Shown one piece after another: positions 12,157-22,785 of a DNA stretch of 64,000 nt. Below the pieces are notes generated by a model, which was not told the origin of the DNA, searched no databases, and saw only the letters and a program-made list of their open reading frames with translations. Both the position numbers and the translations under genes were made by a program. This stretch comes from Sclerotiophoma versabilis (Eukaryota > Ascomycota > Dothideomycetes > Pleosporales > Didymellaceae), in contig JAAROD010000094.1 of the NCBI GenBank assembly GCA_012274445.1, positions 982,259-1,046,258 of the forward strand, read 5' to 3'. The stretch's first letter is position 1; each line of letters begins with the position of its first letter.

Positions 12157-13470
12157 CTAAGAGCACTTGGTAACGCTGGGAACGTGGGTGCAGCTACCAT
12201 ACGTCTTACCACCAGTGATAGAGACGTTTGACCAGGTCCAGCCAGTGCACGACGTGTCGCTACCGCAGGTAACAACAACATCATTACCGGAGCTGGAGAC
12301 GGCGCCGGTACCGATGATGTTCTCAAGAACAAGGCCGGTGATGGGGATACCAGTGCCAGCCGTGCCCTTCAGGTCACCTCCGTTGTAATTCTGCTCAATC
12401 AGGGCACCGAATCTGTGTTGCACAGTCAATTTCTCTGGTCGAGGTGATACGTTAAGGAATCAGAGAAGCATGCTTACTTGGAGATGTTCTTGAGGGTGAT
12501 CTGGCTGTAGGTCACCTTGTTGATGGAGCCGGTGTCGCCGACGGTGGCCTTGATGCGGATACCGTTGGCCGAGTTCTGGACGACGCTGTTGGAGAAGGTG
12601 ACGGTATCTACGACGTTGGATGTACGACCACCAACGGAGCCAATAGACAGGCCGTGACCGCCAGAGCAGATACCGTTTTTGAAGGTGATGCCCTGATATT
12701 CAATTGGTAAGAGTTCTCAAAATTGGTTCGAAATTGACTCACGGTTCCAGAGTTGATGGCAACGCAGTCGTCCTGGTTGGAAACTTGGGCCCCATCGATA
12801 ACAACGTTCGTGCTAGTACCAATGTCGAAGCCATCAGTGTTGTGGCCACCGTTATTGTCACCATCGGAGCTATTGATGATCATGTCGGTAATGGTCAGTC
12901 CATTGCAGCCAGAAATGCTAACAGCCTGCACAGGCGTGTTCTTAATGCTGATACCGGTAACGGTCGAACTCGTGAGACTATGGAGAGCGAAGAACTGTGT
13001 GTTGTTAGCTTCAGATAAAAGAGCAAGAATTGCAGAGGCTTTACCTTCGGCTTAACCTTTCCGCCGTTACTGCCTTGGCCGTCCCACCAACGAGCGCCGT
13101 CAGGGTTCAAGATTGCGCCAGCAGCAGCCTTGACGGTGATCTTGTTACCGCCAATAGAGAGCAGAGGTCCTCCCCACTCCGCGAAGCCCCAAGTGGTGGT
13201 GCCCTCGAAGATGACAGTGGTGTCATCCGCGAGGCTCGACAGGTCCAAAGGCAAGCCAGAGGGGACAGCGACATTGTTCAACACGATTGTGGCGCATGAA
13301 GTCTGCGACTTGCTAGCGGACGCAGCTCCAGCAGAGCCCGAGAAGGTACAGCTGGTAGCTCGCTTAGCGACGGGGTGGGGTTTGGGAGCAGCGGTAATAA
13401 CAGGGGCTGGGGCCGCAACAACAGACGCCGCGAGCGATGCGGTCAACGCAACAACGGACAAGAAATGCAT
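12157..13470 (-). CDS. Secreted endopolygalacturonase, GH28
   Basis: Hydrolyses the alpha-1,4-galacturonan backbone of pectin. Four exons on the minus strand: 13470-13045, 12994-12743, 12692-12478 and 12412-12157; introns of 50, 50 and 65 bases; 382 residues. Signal peptide of about 19 residues (MHFLSVVALTASLAASVVA), then a pro-region ending with KR near residue 36. All four GH28 signature blocks are present: NTD (N194-D196), the DD pair D217/D218 in NQDDCVA, GHG (238-240) and RIK (272-274). The general acid and base aspartates are therefore intact. The start was placed at the ATG giving a clean signal peptide; an in-frame ATG 72 bases upstream would add a hydrophilic stretch before it. Length and motifs are those of fungal endo-acting enzymes rather than exo-acting ones. 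Confidence 0.95.
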
Positions 13471-13547
13471 GTTAGAGAGTATTTGAGGCTTAATGGTGGC
13501 AAGAAGTGGCTTGGCTGCTTGGCCAAAATGCTTGGTCTCCAATGTCC

Positions 13548-13555
13548 CTTATATA
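13548..13555 (-). promoter_or_regulatory. TATA box of the polygalacturonase gene
   Basis: TATATAAG on the minus strand, 78 bases upstream of the chosen ATG at 13470. Its position supports that start over the ATG at 13542, which lies within six bases of this box. Confidence 0.5.
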
Positions 13556-14239
13556 CGATTATTGAGTGGACAATGTCATTCGTCTACATGTTTCCAAGCA
13601 TGTCCTCGCAATCTACATCGGACAATTTCCCAAGACGCAAATGACGCGGGGGGATGACATCCTCCAATTGCTGAACTTGCGTTGTCCGGGGTGTCTATTA
13701 CACGAGTGTTCGGTTGAATTATCACGGACACATGACATAGAAGTAGAAGAGAAAACAAACAAGTGGCAAAGATATCGAGTGTAGTGTTGTGGGGACTTAC
13801 AATCCCACCAATCATCAATTTTCCCTGCCTGTATAATTCAAGCCACGGATACGAGTCTGGGGGAAAACCTGGGGTTGCCGAAAGCCGGGTATCGTGACTA
13901 CATGCCCCACTTGTTTTTCCGTCCCTAAACCAAATTGCGCACGTGCGCAAACCTATGTTATTCCATGACAGCCGTTTGTTGCAGTGTTAATTAAAAAAAT
14001 GCACAGTAGGAACATTCAAAGAGCTTAACTAGCTTGTTTCTAAAAGTATTTATATAACTATATATCTGAGAAGATAAAGGCTGCTGAGGTAACTACCCGA
14101 ATTTATAATGGACGCCTGGCATGGGTATATAAAAGTACGCCCGAATCACAAAACTCCATAAAATGTCACTGCACAAGCTTTTGCGCTAGTTTGAACGCCA
14201 CGCCATGCGGGGAGCGAGTGAAAGATTAATGACTCGCTG
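13556..14239. other. Intergenic with a small AT-rich patch
   Basis: No gene seen. Positions 13985-14080 are strongly A/T-rich, with agcttaactagctt and tatataactatatat runs resembling the RIP-mutated DNA further right, so this may be a very small transposon remnant. The rest is ordinary. Confidence 0.4.
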
Positions 14240-15964
14240 CTATGTTCGATCCGACGGTACAGCTGTTGGTGGTGGTGCATGCAAACGCGGTGTTGTGCTG
14301 AATTTGGGGAGTGATGTTGAACTTGCTGATCTTGCATGAGATGCAAAGTCATCAAAGCCATGCAATACCGCAGGATTACGCAAGGTCTGTCGTGCCAGAT
14401 TGCGATGCACCTCGTTGTCAGCTGTCGTCAGGTGATTATGATCTAAAGTTCTTGGAGACCCCAGGGTTTGCTGAGGTGCTAGATACAGAGGCGTGTATTG
14501 TTGAGTGTCCCGAGAAGAAAAATGTGATTTTGGGGTTATTTCTGGTCTTGTTGGGGTTGAAACGCGACTAGAATAACATGAACTTGAGCTTGATGGGTCG
14601 GGACTACCCAGCAAAGCCAGATATCCAGAAGGTTCCGAGACATCTATAATAGCACCCGATAAGCGCGTTTGCTCTGGCATTTTTGTCGGTGATGGTGCGA
14701 AGCATATTGCGGTTTGCAGGGTGACCATGTCGAAGATCTCATTGGAAGCGCTGTCATATACCGTTCCAGACACGCTCATGCACCGGGCTTCCCTTGAATC
14801 AGTCCTCGCTTGTGCAGTCGGAAGCATTTGCATCGTCGAGATAGGTGGCGGCATGAAGGGGCTAATGGGTGTGGGACTGGGTATGCGGGGTGACATTATC
14901 GATACGCGCTTGGGTTCTTTGACCAAGCTATTGAAACGGTTTGGTGATTCAAATTGGATGTTCGCCTCGCGCTTGCGCAATCGATTCGGCGACTGACCAG
15001 ATGCACGACCATATCGGGGTCTTGCTGACCAACTTCGCGACGAGTATGACCGCCAGATGTTGCCCTGTAAGCTCTTGAAGAACGGTACCATGTACGGAAT
15101 ACAAGCAGTGCAAATGCTGGCGCACAGGTGCACGTGAGTACATATGGTCGTAGCCCAAAGACAGGAATCGAGATTGCTGTGAGGCGTGACTTGGTAGAGA
15201 TATGCTGCTCGAATCAGCGCAGCCGCGACCACGAGCAGGCGTGGTGCAAAGCAAGCTACAACTGTGAGTTTTCTTGACATGCGTACTCTGAGATGTGCAA
15301 CAAGATCAACGGAGAGCATGACGATGAACAGCTCGGTAGAAATGTCAATGACACAAAAGATGACCCAGAAGATTCGCTGTATCCATTAGCGACAGTCACG
15401 AAAGCCGATTTCAACATAGCCATACCGTGTTAAAGCAACGTAACTTCATCATCTCCCAAGGCTTCGGAAGCCCACATTGGAACGCTACTGCAGCAGATGA
15501 TGCTACACTCCAGGCGAAGATGCAAACGCCGAAACCAAGGACTAAAAAACGATGGCTACGTAGCACAACCACGTTATAGAAAAGCACGAGGATTGACAGC
15601 TTCGAGAAGCATAACGAAGAGATATATAGAAGCTCGGAGGCGTAGTAACCCTTCAAAATAGTGTTGGCTCGTTCGACAGACAAGTAGTCGAGTGTACAAA
15701 AGCCCTTAGACGCCAGTATGAGTATGGTGATTGATAGACCTATCGCGAACGTCTATCACGGTTAGGTACTGTCTGACAGGTCCAAAGTTTGCTTACAGTC
15801 GCCAGAAGAATGAAGAAGTCATCGAGCGCCAACTTGCGAAAGACGATAGCCTTCATAGTTTGGCGGGTAATGAAGAAGAGAACGAAAGCTCCAGTAAGGG
15901 CATATGTCACTATCTCTATGGCGCCAGATCGATCTTCACTCATTTGAGGTGTGCGTGGACCCAT
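14240..15964 (-). CDS. Rhodopsin-like (PTH11-type) seven-TM membrane protein
   Basis: Probably a plasma-membrane receptor-like protein of the fungal rhodopsin/PTH11-related family; its ligand and partners are unknown. Minus-strand exons 15964-15797, 15752-15426 and 15376-14240, with short introns of 44 and 49 bases, give 543 residues. Seven hydrophobic segments can be traced: IEIVTYALTGAFVLFFI, FFILLATTFAIGLSITILIL, LLYISSLCFSKLSILVLFY, FLVLGFGVCIFAWSVASSAAVAF, IFWVIFCVIDISTELFIVML, VACFAPRLLVVAAALIRAAY and a weaker Cys-rich one near TTICTHVHLCASICTACIPYM. The LDD after TM1 and CFSKLSIL in TM3 are family hallmarks. A ~270-residue Ser/Thr/Pro-rich cytoplasmic tail follows, a likely signalling or phosphorylation region. 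The 44-base first intron is near the lower limit for fungi, so exon 1 is the least certain part. A decayed relative lies at 20885-21844. Confidence 0.8.
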
Positions 15965-16946
15965 CTTTGTGAGGTTGATGTGCTAATTCGAAGGAAAAGT
16001 AGAGACGTTGCAAAGATCTAGGACGAGCGAGAAAGAGAAATTAGCCTCTCGAGATACTTTCGAGAAGGTGCAAAACAGAATCAATGGATGTGTACAGCGA
16101 GAATATACAGCCAACTTGTCGGCGACAATATGAGTCAGGAAGCTGTCGTGCCTATACGCTCAAAGCTATCGTTAGTAACGTCAGGCAACCCAGGCATAGT
16201 ATACACAGCCATTTATCCTCGGGGGGCGCCAGGGCGATTTGCTGCGGTTTTCCACCCGAAGGCAGATCTTTCGCTGCATTCGTCGCCGTAAACACACATA
16301 AGAAGACGGCACGGGTTCTAAAGTTAGGAAGGTAAGCGGCCAGATGCAAGGCTGAGTATCCGTTAGACGCTGGATAACAATGCCGTATTTCCTCGCAGCG
16401 GCTAACGCACTCACAACGAGGAGGGGTTTGTGAGATAACCCGACAAATGGGACAGCAAACAGCAACCCATCACGATCTTCGAGACTTTGATTTCTTCGCC
16501 CTTATGAAGTTTCCTCAGTACCAAAAGCTTTGATGATACTAACGTCGTGATGGACGGCATCTAAAGATAGGCCAGATTCACCTTCGGAAACCGAGCAAGG
16601 GGGCTGAGCATGGGCCGCTGCCGAACTCGACGCCTACAGATGATCTTGGTAGCGTGCGTAACGCACGCACTGAGCGCAATGGTCTCATGTTGAACTCCAG
16701 CGACCAAGGTGTCGTCGTGTGTAAGAGTCGCAAAGTAGTTGTGGGGATTAAGATGGGAATGCGCGTTACGGTAAGACGTGGGACGCACGTGGCGTCAGCC
16801 ACGGCTCGGTTGTGCGCCACTTGCCCCTCCCCGCCGATAGGCAAGTTACTGAGCTACACCTCAGGTTCTGCATATACCTCAACCCCGGTAGTACCGGTAT
16901 CTTTGCGATCATTTCTTCTATAGCACCTTATTTTCTCCACCTCACC
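15965..16946. other. Intergenic, nothing recognised
   Basis: Shared upstream region of the divergent rhodopsin-like and tannase/feruloyl esterase genes. Only short frames without domains. The stretch just before 16947 is C/T-rich, as expected for a 5' leader. Confidence 0.5.
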
Positions 16947-18695
16947 ATGCGTTCCCTACTCAACTGGTGTTCCTTGTGGCCAATCTTCGCACGTACGGTT
17001 TTCGCTGAGGAAGCTTCAGGCGCAAGCCAATCCGCCCCTGCATGCGGTGCATCAACCTTCCTGATGGGACTCCAGCAACATGTGGCTGGTTCAGGGGTCG
17101 AGATCCTATCCGTTACAGCTAAGCCACAGCATGAATTCACAAGCATCAAAGGTGGCCCCTTACAGCCCCCTTTGACACAGTTGGATTTCTGCCAAGTACA
17201 AGCACACATCACGCATCAAGGTACAAATGACAATGTCTTGATCGAAATATGGCTCCCATTAACTCATGATGAATGGAATGGACGTTTTCAAGCTACAGGA
17301 GGTGCAGGCTTTGAGACCGGCATGTTTGGTGGTCATCTTGGACAAGCCGTTCGAGATGGCTGGGCTGCTGTATCAACAGACGGAGGATCTGGCAGCAATA
17401 ATCTCTCTCGAGTACGAGATGGGAGCTGGACATTGAAGGACAGAACTATGGGGTCGCTCAACTGGAATCTGCTGCAAAATTTCGCATCACGTAGTCTTGT
17501 TGATGAGATCAACATTGGCAAGATCACTACCGAGCTTTACTACGGAAAAGCCCCTCATCACTCGTACTGGAATGGATGCTCCACCGGCGGAAGACAAGGG
17601 TATATGATTGCACAGAAGTACCCTCACCTTCTGGATGGAATTCTCGCCAATGCACCTGCAATCAATTTCGTCAACCTTGTTACTGGCGAGTTCTGGCCTC
17701 AGCTGGTGATGATTCAACAGCAAACATTCCTTTCAAATTGCGAATTCGAGTACTTCAGACAAACGATCATTGAACAATGCGATATGCTAGATAGCGTACG
17801 CGATGGCGTAATTGAAGACCCCGAAGATTGTAAATTCGATGCATTTACGGTTGTCGGCGATGAGATTCAATGCGAAGGCAAACATGTCGATATCACTCTG
17901 GAGATGGCGACGGTAGTCGATCACATACTTAAAGGTCCGAAACAGGTATCATGGGGCCCAATCTTCCATGGACTCAGCCCAGGTATCAGGTTCGAGCACC
18001 TGGCGAACATTAACATTTCGGAAGACGGCACAAGATCTCAAAATCCACTCGGTATATGTGAAAGTTGGATGAAAAATGTCGTTCTTAGAGACCCTTCTGC
18101 TCGACTCGATCACCTCGACATCACTTCATACTTTGGCCACTGGGCCCAAGCGAACTACGAACTTGGAGGGCTTCTCAACACCGCCGATCCTGACTTGTCA
18201 CTGCTCAAAGCCTCAGGCACTAAAATGATTACGTGGCATGGGATTGACGATACCGTAATTCCGTATCAAAACACGATTGATTATCGGAGAAGAGTCGAAG
18301 GCACCATGGGAGGCGCACATGCAGTTGACCAGTTTTACCGACTATTCCTTGCACCAGGTGTTGAACACTGTGGAGATGGTGTAGGGCCTGTCCCCAGGTC
18401 TGCTCTGATGACACTAGTTGACTGGGTCGAGAAGGGCGAAGCACCAGAGATACTTGAAGCCGAAACAACAAGCACAAGAGGAGAACCTGTCACCAGAGAT
18501 CTTTGTGCATTCCCCGGCAAGTCGAAGTATATGGGCCTCGGGGACGCGAAGAGAGCTTCAAGTTGGAGCTGTGTAGGTGGCACAGAAAGACCCGAGATTT
18601 TCCTACAGGAGCCAGTCAGCCAGGGTGTTGGTCGCATTTTGAGTGGTCTAGCGGACCGTTTGGAGAGTTTGGGGCTGGGGCTGAACATTGGCTAA
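16947..18695 (+). CDS. Secreted tannase/feruloyl esterase family enzyme
   Basis: An alpha/beta-hydrolase that releases phenolic acids (ferulate, gallate or similar) from plant polymers. Single exon; 582 residues from the ATG at 16947, chosen because it starts a signal peptide (MRSLLNWCSLWPIFARTVFA). The frame is open 135 bases further upstream. The catalytic Ser212 lies in GCSTGGRQG, the acid is Asp434 or Asp435 in HGIDDTVIPY, and the base is His474 in GVEHCGDG. C211 next to the serine and C475 next to the histidine form the disulfide that defines this family (CS-D-HC). Further conserved blocks are GGAGFETGMFGG, DGWAAVSTDGGS and PHLLDGILANAPAINF. It looks intact and fits the pectinolytic neighbours. 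Whether it prefers feruloyl or galloyl esters cannot be told here. Confidence 0.92.
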   Translation: MRSLLNWCSLWPIFARTVFAEEASGASQSAPACGASTFLMGLQQHVAGSGVEILSVTAKPQHEFTSIKGGPLQPPLTQLDFCQVQAHITHQGTNDNVLIEIWLPLTHDEWNGRFQATGGAGFETGMFGGHLGQAVRDGWAAVSTDGGSGSNNLSRVRDGSWTLKDRTMGSLNWNLLQNFASRSLVDEINIGKITTELYYGKAPHHSYWNGCSTGGRQGYMIAQKYPHLLDGILANAPAINFVNLVTGEFWPQLVMIQQQTFLSNCEFEYFRQTIIEQCDMLDSVRDGVIEDPEDCKFDAFTVVGDEIQCEGKHVDITLEMATVVDHILKGPKQVSWGPIFHGLSPGIRFEHLANINISEDGTRSQNPLGICESWMKNVVLRDPSARLDHLDITSYFGHWAQANYELGGLLNTADPDLSLLKASGTKMITWHGIDDTVIPYQNTIDYRRRVEGTMGGAHAVDQFYRLFLAPGVEHCGDGVGPVPRSALMTLVDWVEKGEAPEILEAETTSTRGEPVTRDLCAFPGKSKYMGLGDAKRASSWSCVGGTERPEIFLQEPVSQGVGRILSGLADRLESLGLGLNIG

Positions 18696-19702
18696 ACATT
18701 TCACATCTTTGCGTTCATCGTTATCCACTATGGAATGTCAGACACATCACTGCATACCATAGACTTTGCGTAGATCTCTTACCAATCTCAGTCTGATTGC
18801 GGTGTCATTTAGCTGATATCATACCTTCGCTTCGCTGATCAGTCGCATCATCATCTGGCGCATCTTCATCCGGCAAAGACCTATCTAGTATCAGCCGGAA
18901 GTTCCCGGTAACGCCGGTCAGCGACAATTGGGCTTGTATTGTCGAGCCATGAGTCGTGAAACATCGCACTAGGAGTTCGTGGTGTTTCGAGCTGCCGGCC
19001 CGCAAGATGGCTCCCGGACTCCGAGAGCTCTCGACCAATCGCGCCATGTGGGTCGGATGAGGCTCCTTCGTGCAACTCTCAACAACACCGCGTCCAGCGT
19101 CACACCGCCTGATAGTCATTACCAGAAGACGCAGAGATGCCCATATGTCGACAACTGTACTGTCATTGCTTACGACGCAGTGCGCACACACACCATCTCT
19201 TGCGCAGATCAGAGCTCTAAAACCATTCAGACGCCACATCGTCTCTGGAACGACCACATCCGTGAAACATCGACAGCGGCTGTGCACATCTGGCCAGGTG
19301 GTCGTATAGACCGTGGCCGCAGTGTCTCCACTCCAAACTTTGTCGTTGCTCAAGCACAACCTGTAAAAAGCTTGTGTGAGCTTGGCCATCAGAACAAAGC
19401 ACCGCATTGGACGTAACGATGACGAATGTCGTGGGTCAAACATCTCCAGTCACGGGGTCCACATCTTGGAGGAGCTGCCAACACATGGTATGTCTTGATA
19501 CGCACAGTTATGCACTGGGAGTACATGTATAGCCACGTACATGTGCGGTGTTGCCAGGCAGGCAGGTCGAAACTCCGTTGCTTATGCTGCCTTGCTGGCT
19601 CAAGGTTATCAAAATTTTTCCCTTAGTCTTTACCTCAACCTGAATCTGTCCTTGCGAGCGGTGCCGTTTTGCGATAATATTCCTTAATTCACGACTCACG
19701 AC
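18696..19702. other. Intergenic, no supported gene
   Basis: About 1 kb. A 212-codon minus-strand frame (18805-19443) spans much of it but has no recognisable domain, signal peptide or family-like composition, and overlapping plus-strand frames are equally long, so I do not call it a gene. Confidence 0.45.
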
Positions 19703-20719
19703 ATGAATGCCTCGGCAACGATACGCGCCTCCTACGTGCGAGCCACTAGGATGAGCATGATGCCGCCTTCGCGCAGCATCCCCGTCATGAACCCCATCGC
19801 GGACCTCGAATCACGCCCTGCAATCGACGAAAAACTCTCCAACTTCGTGCCGGTCAATCATCTTGAGCATCGCGAGAAATGTGATTTCGAACGCGCCAAG
19901 ATATACGTCTACGACGAGCCGTCATACCTGGAATGGGAGGATGAGGAGAGATCATTCAGCACTCGCATCCGAAAAATGTACACGATATTTCCCTATCGCG
20001 ACCCCATCTGGCTTGTGGCTGTTGTCTTTGCAGTTGGGAGTCTAGACCTCATCATCAACGCTTTCTTTGACTTGTTCCCTCAACTCGATCCTGAGCTCCA
20101 ATTTGAAACAAACGATACTATAGCGATCCCCACCACTGTCCTTATCGGCTCAATCCTGTTCTTTGCAGCGGGTATATTTGACACCTTCGGCGCCTTGAAC
20201 GCCGACCGTGGGACCCTCGATACCGACAAAGCAACCCAGAAAGTTACATACAGGCCTGCGCTTCTCGGATCACCGGAATTCAAATGGATCCCCTCATGGG
20301 TCAAGCTCTGGGATCTCACGATGACGAACCTGGCCTTTCAGGCCGGGCTGATTGTGCTTTTCGGCGGCGTGATCTTTATGTTCGCTGGCATTGTTGACTT
20401 TCCCGAGCTTATACCGGAAGAAGCCCCGCTGTTTGCGACCATAGTTTTTGGGCCACAGGTCATTCATGGCGCGTTATTCTTACTTGCGAATGCCATGCTA
20501 GCAATCTCGGAGCAGGAGAGATGGTATAAGCCTAAATGGCGGGATGCGGACTGGCAAGGCGCCTTTTTGAATGCCGTTGGTGGGTTTGGATTCATGATGG
20601 CGGGTCTGTTCTTATTTGCCGATGACAAACTTGCAGCTGCTGTGGCAGCGTTAGTGGGGAGCTGGGCTTTCCTGATTGGCAGTATGATCAGATGGTACGT
20701 GGTAATGGAGATATTCTGA
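19703..20719 (+). CDS. Conserved-type six-TM membrane protein, function unknown
   Basis: A single-exon gene of 338 residues. The first ~105 residues are hydrophilic and face one side of the membrane; they include an acidic/aromatic stretch (YVYDEPSYLEWEDEER) just before the first helix. Six hydrophobic segments follow: DPIWLVAVVFAVGSLDLIIN, TTVLIGSILFFAAGIFDTF, NLAFQAGLIVLFGGVIFMFAG, IVFGPQVIHGALFLLANAML, AFLNAVGGFGFMMAGLFLF and AAVAALVGSWAFLIGSMIRWYV. No catalytic or transport signature is evident, and I do not recognise a named family, although proteins of this shape are common in filamentous ascomycetes. Start chosen at the first in-frame ATG. The consistent hydrophobic pattern and normal codon use argue for a real gene. 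Confidence 0.75.
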   Translation: MNASATIRASYVRATRMSMMPPSRSIPVMNPIADLESRPAIDEKLSNFVPVNHLEHREKCDFERAKIYVYDEPSYLEWEDEERSFSTRIRKMYTIFPYRDPIWLVAVVFAVGSLDLIINAFFDLFPQLDPELQFETNDTIAIPTTVLIGSILFFAAGIFDTFGALNADRGTLDTDKATQKVTYRPALLGSPEFKWIPSWVKLWDLTMTNLAFQAGLIVLFGGVIFMFAGIVDFPELIPEEAPLFATIVFGPQVIHGALFLLANAMLAISEQERWYKPKWRDADWQGAFLNAVGGFGFMMAGLFLFADDKLAAAVAALVGSWAFLIGSMIRWYVVMEIF

Positions 20720-20884
20720 ACAGTATTTCCGCCACTCCATTGCGAAAATCTGAATTTCGTACCCGCTAGTTGGATCTCACTTCCCATCGCGTATTAACAG
20801 TGATTGCATTGGTTTTATTTGTCGCTAATGGGTTCTCGTCCTGACCGTGCGGCGTCGCCGAAACCTGAACGTTGTGTGTAGGCT

Positions 20885-21844
20885 TCACAGGTTGCAGCTG
20901 TATTTCAGAGCAGTCATCATCCAGTGCATTGAAAAGATGCCAATTGCTTCTGCTGCTTTCCTTCGAGAGAAGTTTACTGGCTTAACTGTTTGCGTAGCAC
21001 TCCGTGGTTTCCTCCTTGGATGTTCGAATTTGTATAGCGGGCGCAGAAGGGGTATGCACGCTAGAGCGATCGTGACGGCAGGCTCAAGTCCTGACAAAAC
21101 GGTGGCCAAGACGCCGCTGTAGGTAATGTTTTGTAAATTCTAGAGTAGGTAACAAGATTTTTCGGTAGGTAGTGATTACCCAGGTCCTGGTTGTTATCGG
21201 TATCGGAACCTCTAGGCAGAAACTTGAACATACATGACGTCAATGCTAAGCAAGGCCATGGCGAGAATCTTTTTGCTACGCTCAAGTCGTAACAGATAAA
21301 GATAGGTCTTTCGTATTGCTACCAATAACATGCCTGTGATGATGTTTATGACGTCCATATAGAGAAATAGTAGGCTGGCTGGCTTCCAAAGGTACCGGTT
21401 AGCGCAAACTTCCAGCTTTTCGTCAAGGGTCTGCAGATTAGAAAGCCACCTAGGATGTCGCCAAGATCCCACATAACTACGAATATGCCAATGACTCGGA
21501 CCTACAGTGTGAGCGAATGGTCGGGTATCAGCGTGATGTCAGCATCAGAGCGTGTGTAAATCTTGGTGGTGTGAAAGCCAAAGCCGTTACACGCAACATG
21601 CAACATGTGTGAAGTGCGTTGTTACATCCCTGATATCTATGCCAACGCTTTGTAGCATAGTTAAGCTGTAGAAACACCATACCAATGCTGCGATAATACA
21701 GTAGTCACTGTAGTCGAGTCCTGATCCGATTCGCTTCGCGAACAGGCGCATACCAACATGGCGCGCGACGATGAAAATCGAAAATGAAGATACTACCAAG
21801 ATGCCAACTTGATTGTTGTTCTCGATGGAAACAGTCATTACCAT
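20885..21844 (-). pseudogene. Decayed rhodopsin-like (PTH11-type) gene
   Basis: Minus-strand fragments of the same broad family as the gene at 14240-15964. About 21844-21590 encodes the first helices, with a RIGSGLDYSDYCIIAALV segment matching the family's post-TM1 block. After a possible intron, 21510 to about 21365 continues with RVIGIFVVMWDLGDILGG and FLICRPLTKSW. The frame then stops and shifts near 21355, where the next conserved part (DVINIITGMLLVAIRK, then YLYLLRLERSKKILAMALLSID) continues in another frame to about 21225. A last helix is found at 21126-20980 (SGLEPAVTIALACIPLLRPLY). The shift plus stops indicate a dead or misassembled gene. No intact copy of this exact gene is in the window. 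Confidence 0.7.
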
Positions 21845-22785
21845 CTTCTTGGAAGGTGTTGAAAATAGCAGCGCCTTGTTGAGGAGATGGGCTCATTTGG
21901 AGCGGCAGCACAATGCATACCTAGCCTTTGTGTTGTTGACGAGGTTCCGGTGGTGAAAAAAAAGAGAAAACGCCGGAGTATAGCCTGGGTTTCTCTGGCT
22001 CTCCAGCCGTGTCGCCACTTGAGGCAGTCATGGCGCGTCCTGTGTGAGGCACAGTTGCACAAGTTGGGATCCTTTGTTCTAAATACGCCGTAGGCACAAC
22101 GACCCCAACCGAATCCGCTGGGGACAGAAATATGATATGGCGGTCCTGCATGTCCGAGCATGGACTTGCAGTGATACCCAGGGCAAATCTTTTTAGTCAG
22201 GTGGTGCACCCTGGACTTGCTCTAGTTGTGGTTCGTGACCTTAATGTTAACCGCGGCATCGTTCAGAAAACTAGTTGCATACCGACGAGAAGCATAAATG
22301 TTCTCCTCTGTGAAGACAATCGACGGTGCGTGACAGAGGACCATTGACGGAGGCTTTCGCGGCTAGCGCGGAAACTACGCATGCCTCGAATCTTTCACGC
22401 GTGCCTTTTTCTGCGCATCTAATGAACTCTTTCTTAACCCCGGCACTGTTTCTATTGAATATGGTATGAACAGGAGACGAACAAGGGCCTCAAGCTTCGT
22501 TGAAGATGCCGAACTGCACAATCTACCTGTGTCTCCATTGTGCTTTGCCCAGAATGTGTCTCTGACCATGTGCATAATTGACCAGATTACTTGAGTCTAT
22601 GAACTGCTCCTTCTATGTACCTTTGCTACTCAAGAAATTACGACATACTTCGGCAACGTCAAGGGTGGAAGATTCTTCCAATGAATGTCGCCGTAACAGG
22701 TCAATGTGGCTTCCGCGGAGTAGTTTCAGTATAAGATAAAGCGATCAGCAAGGTTTAAGAAGGTACTCGATCTCAAACATACAAC
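21845..22785. other. Intergenic, nothing recognised
   Basis: Between the rhodopsin-like pseudogene and the SDR-NmrA relic. Only short frames; no recognisable domain. The last 60 bases form the leader of the SDR-NmrA gene. Confidence 0.45.

Noticed and set aside
16812..16946. Upstream extension of the tannase/feruloyl esterase gene
   Set aside because: Starting at 16947 gives a signal peptide at the N-terminus; the extension would bury it.
18805..19443. 212-codon minus-strand open frame
   Set aside because: No domain, signal peptide or protein-like pattern, and competing frames on the other strand are similar in length.
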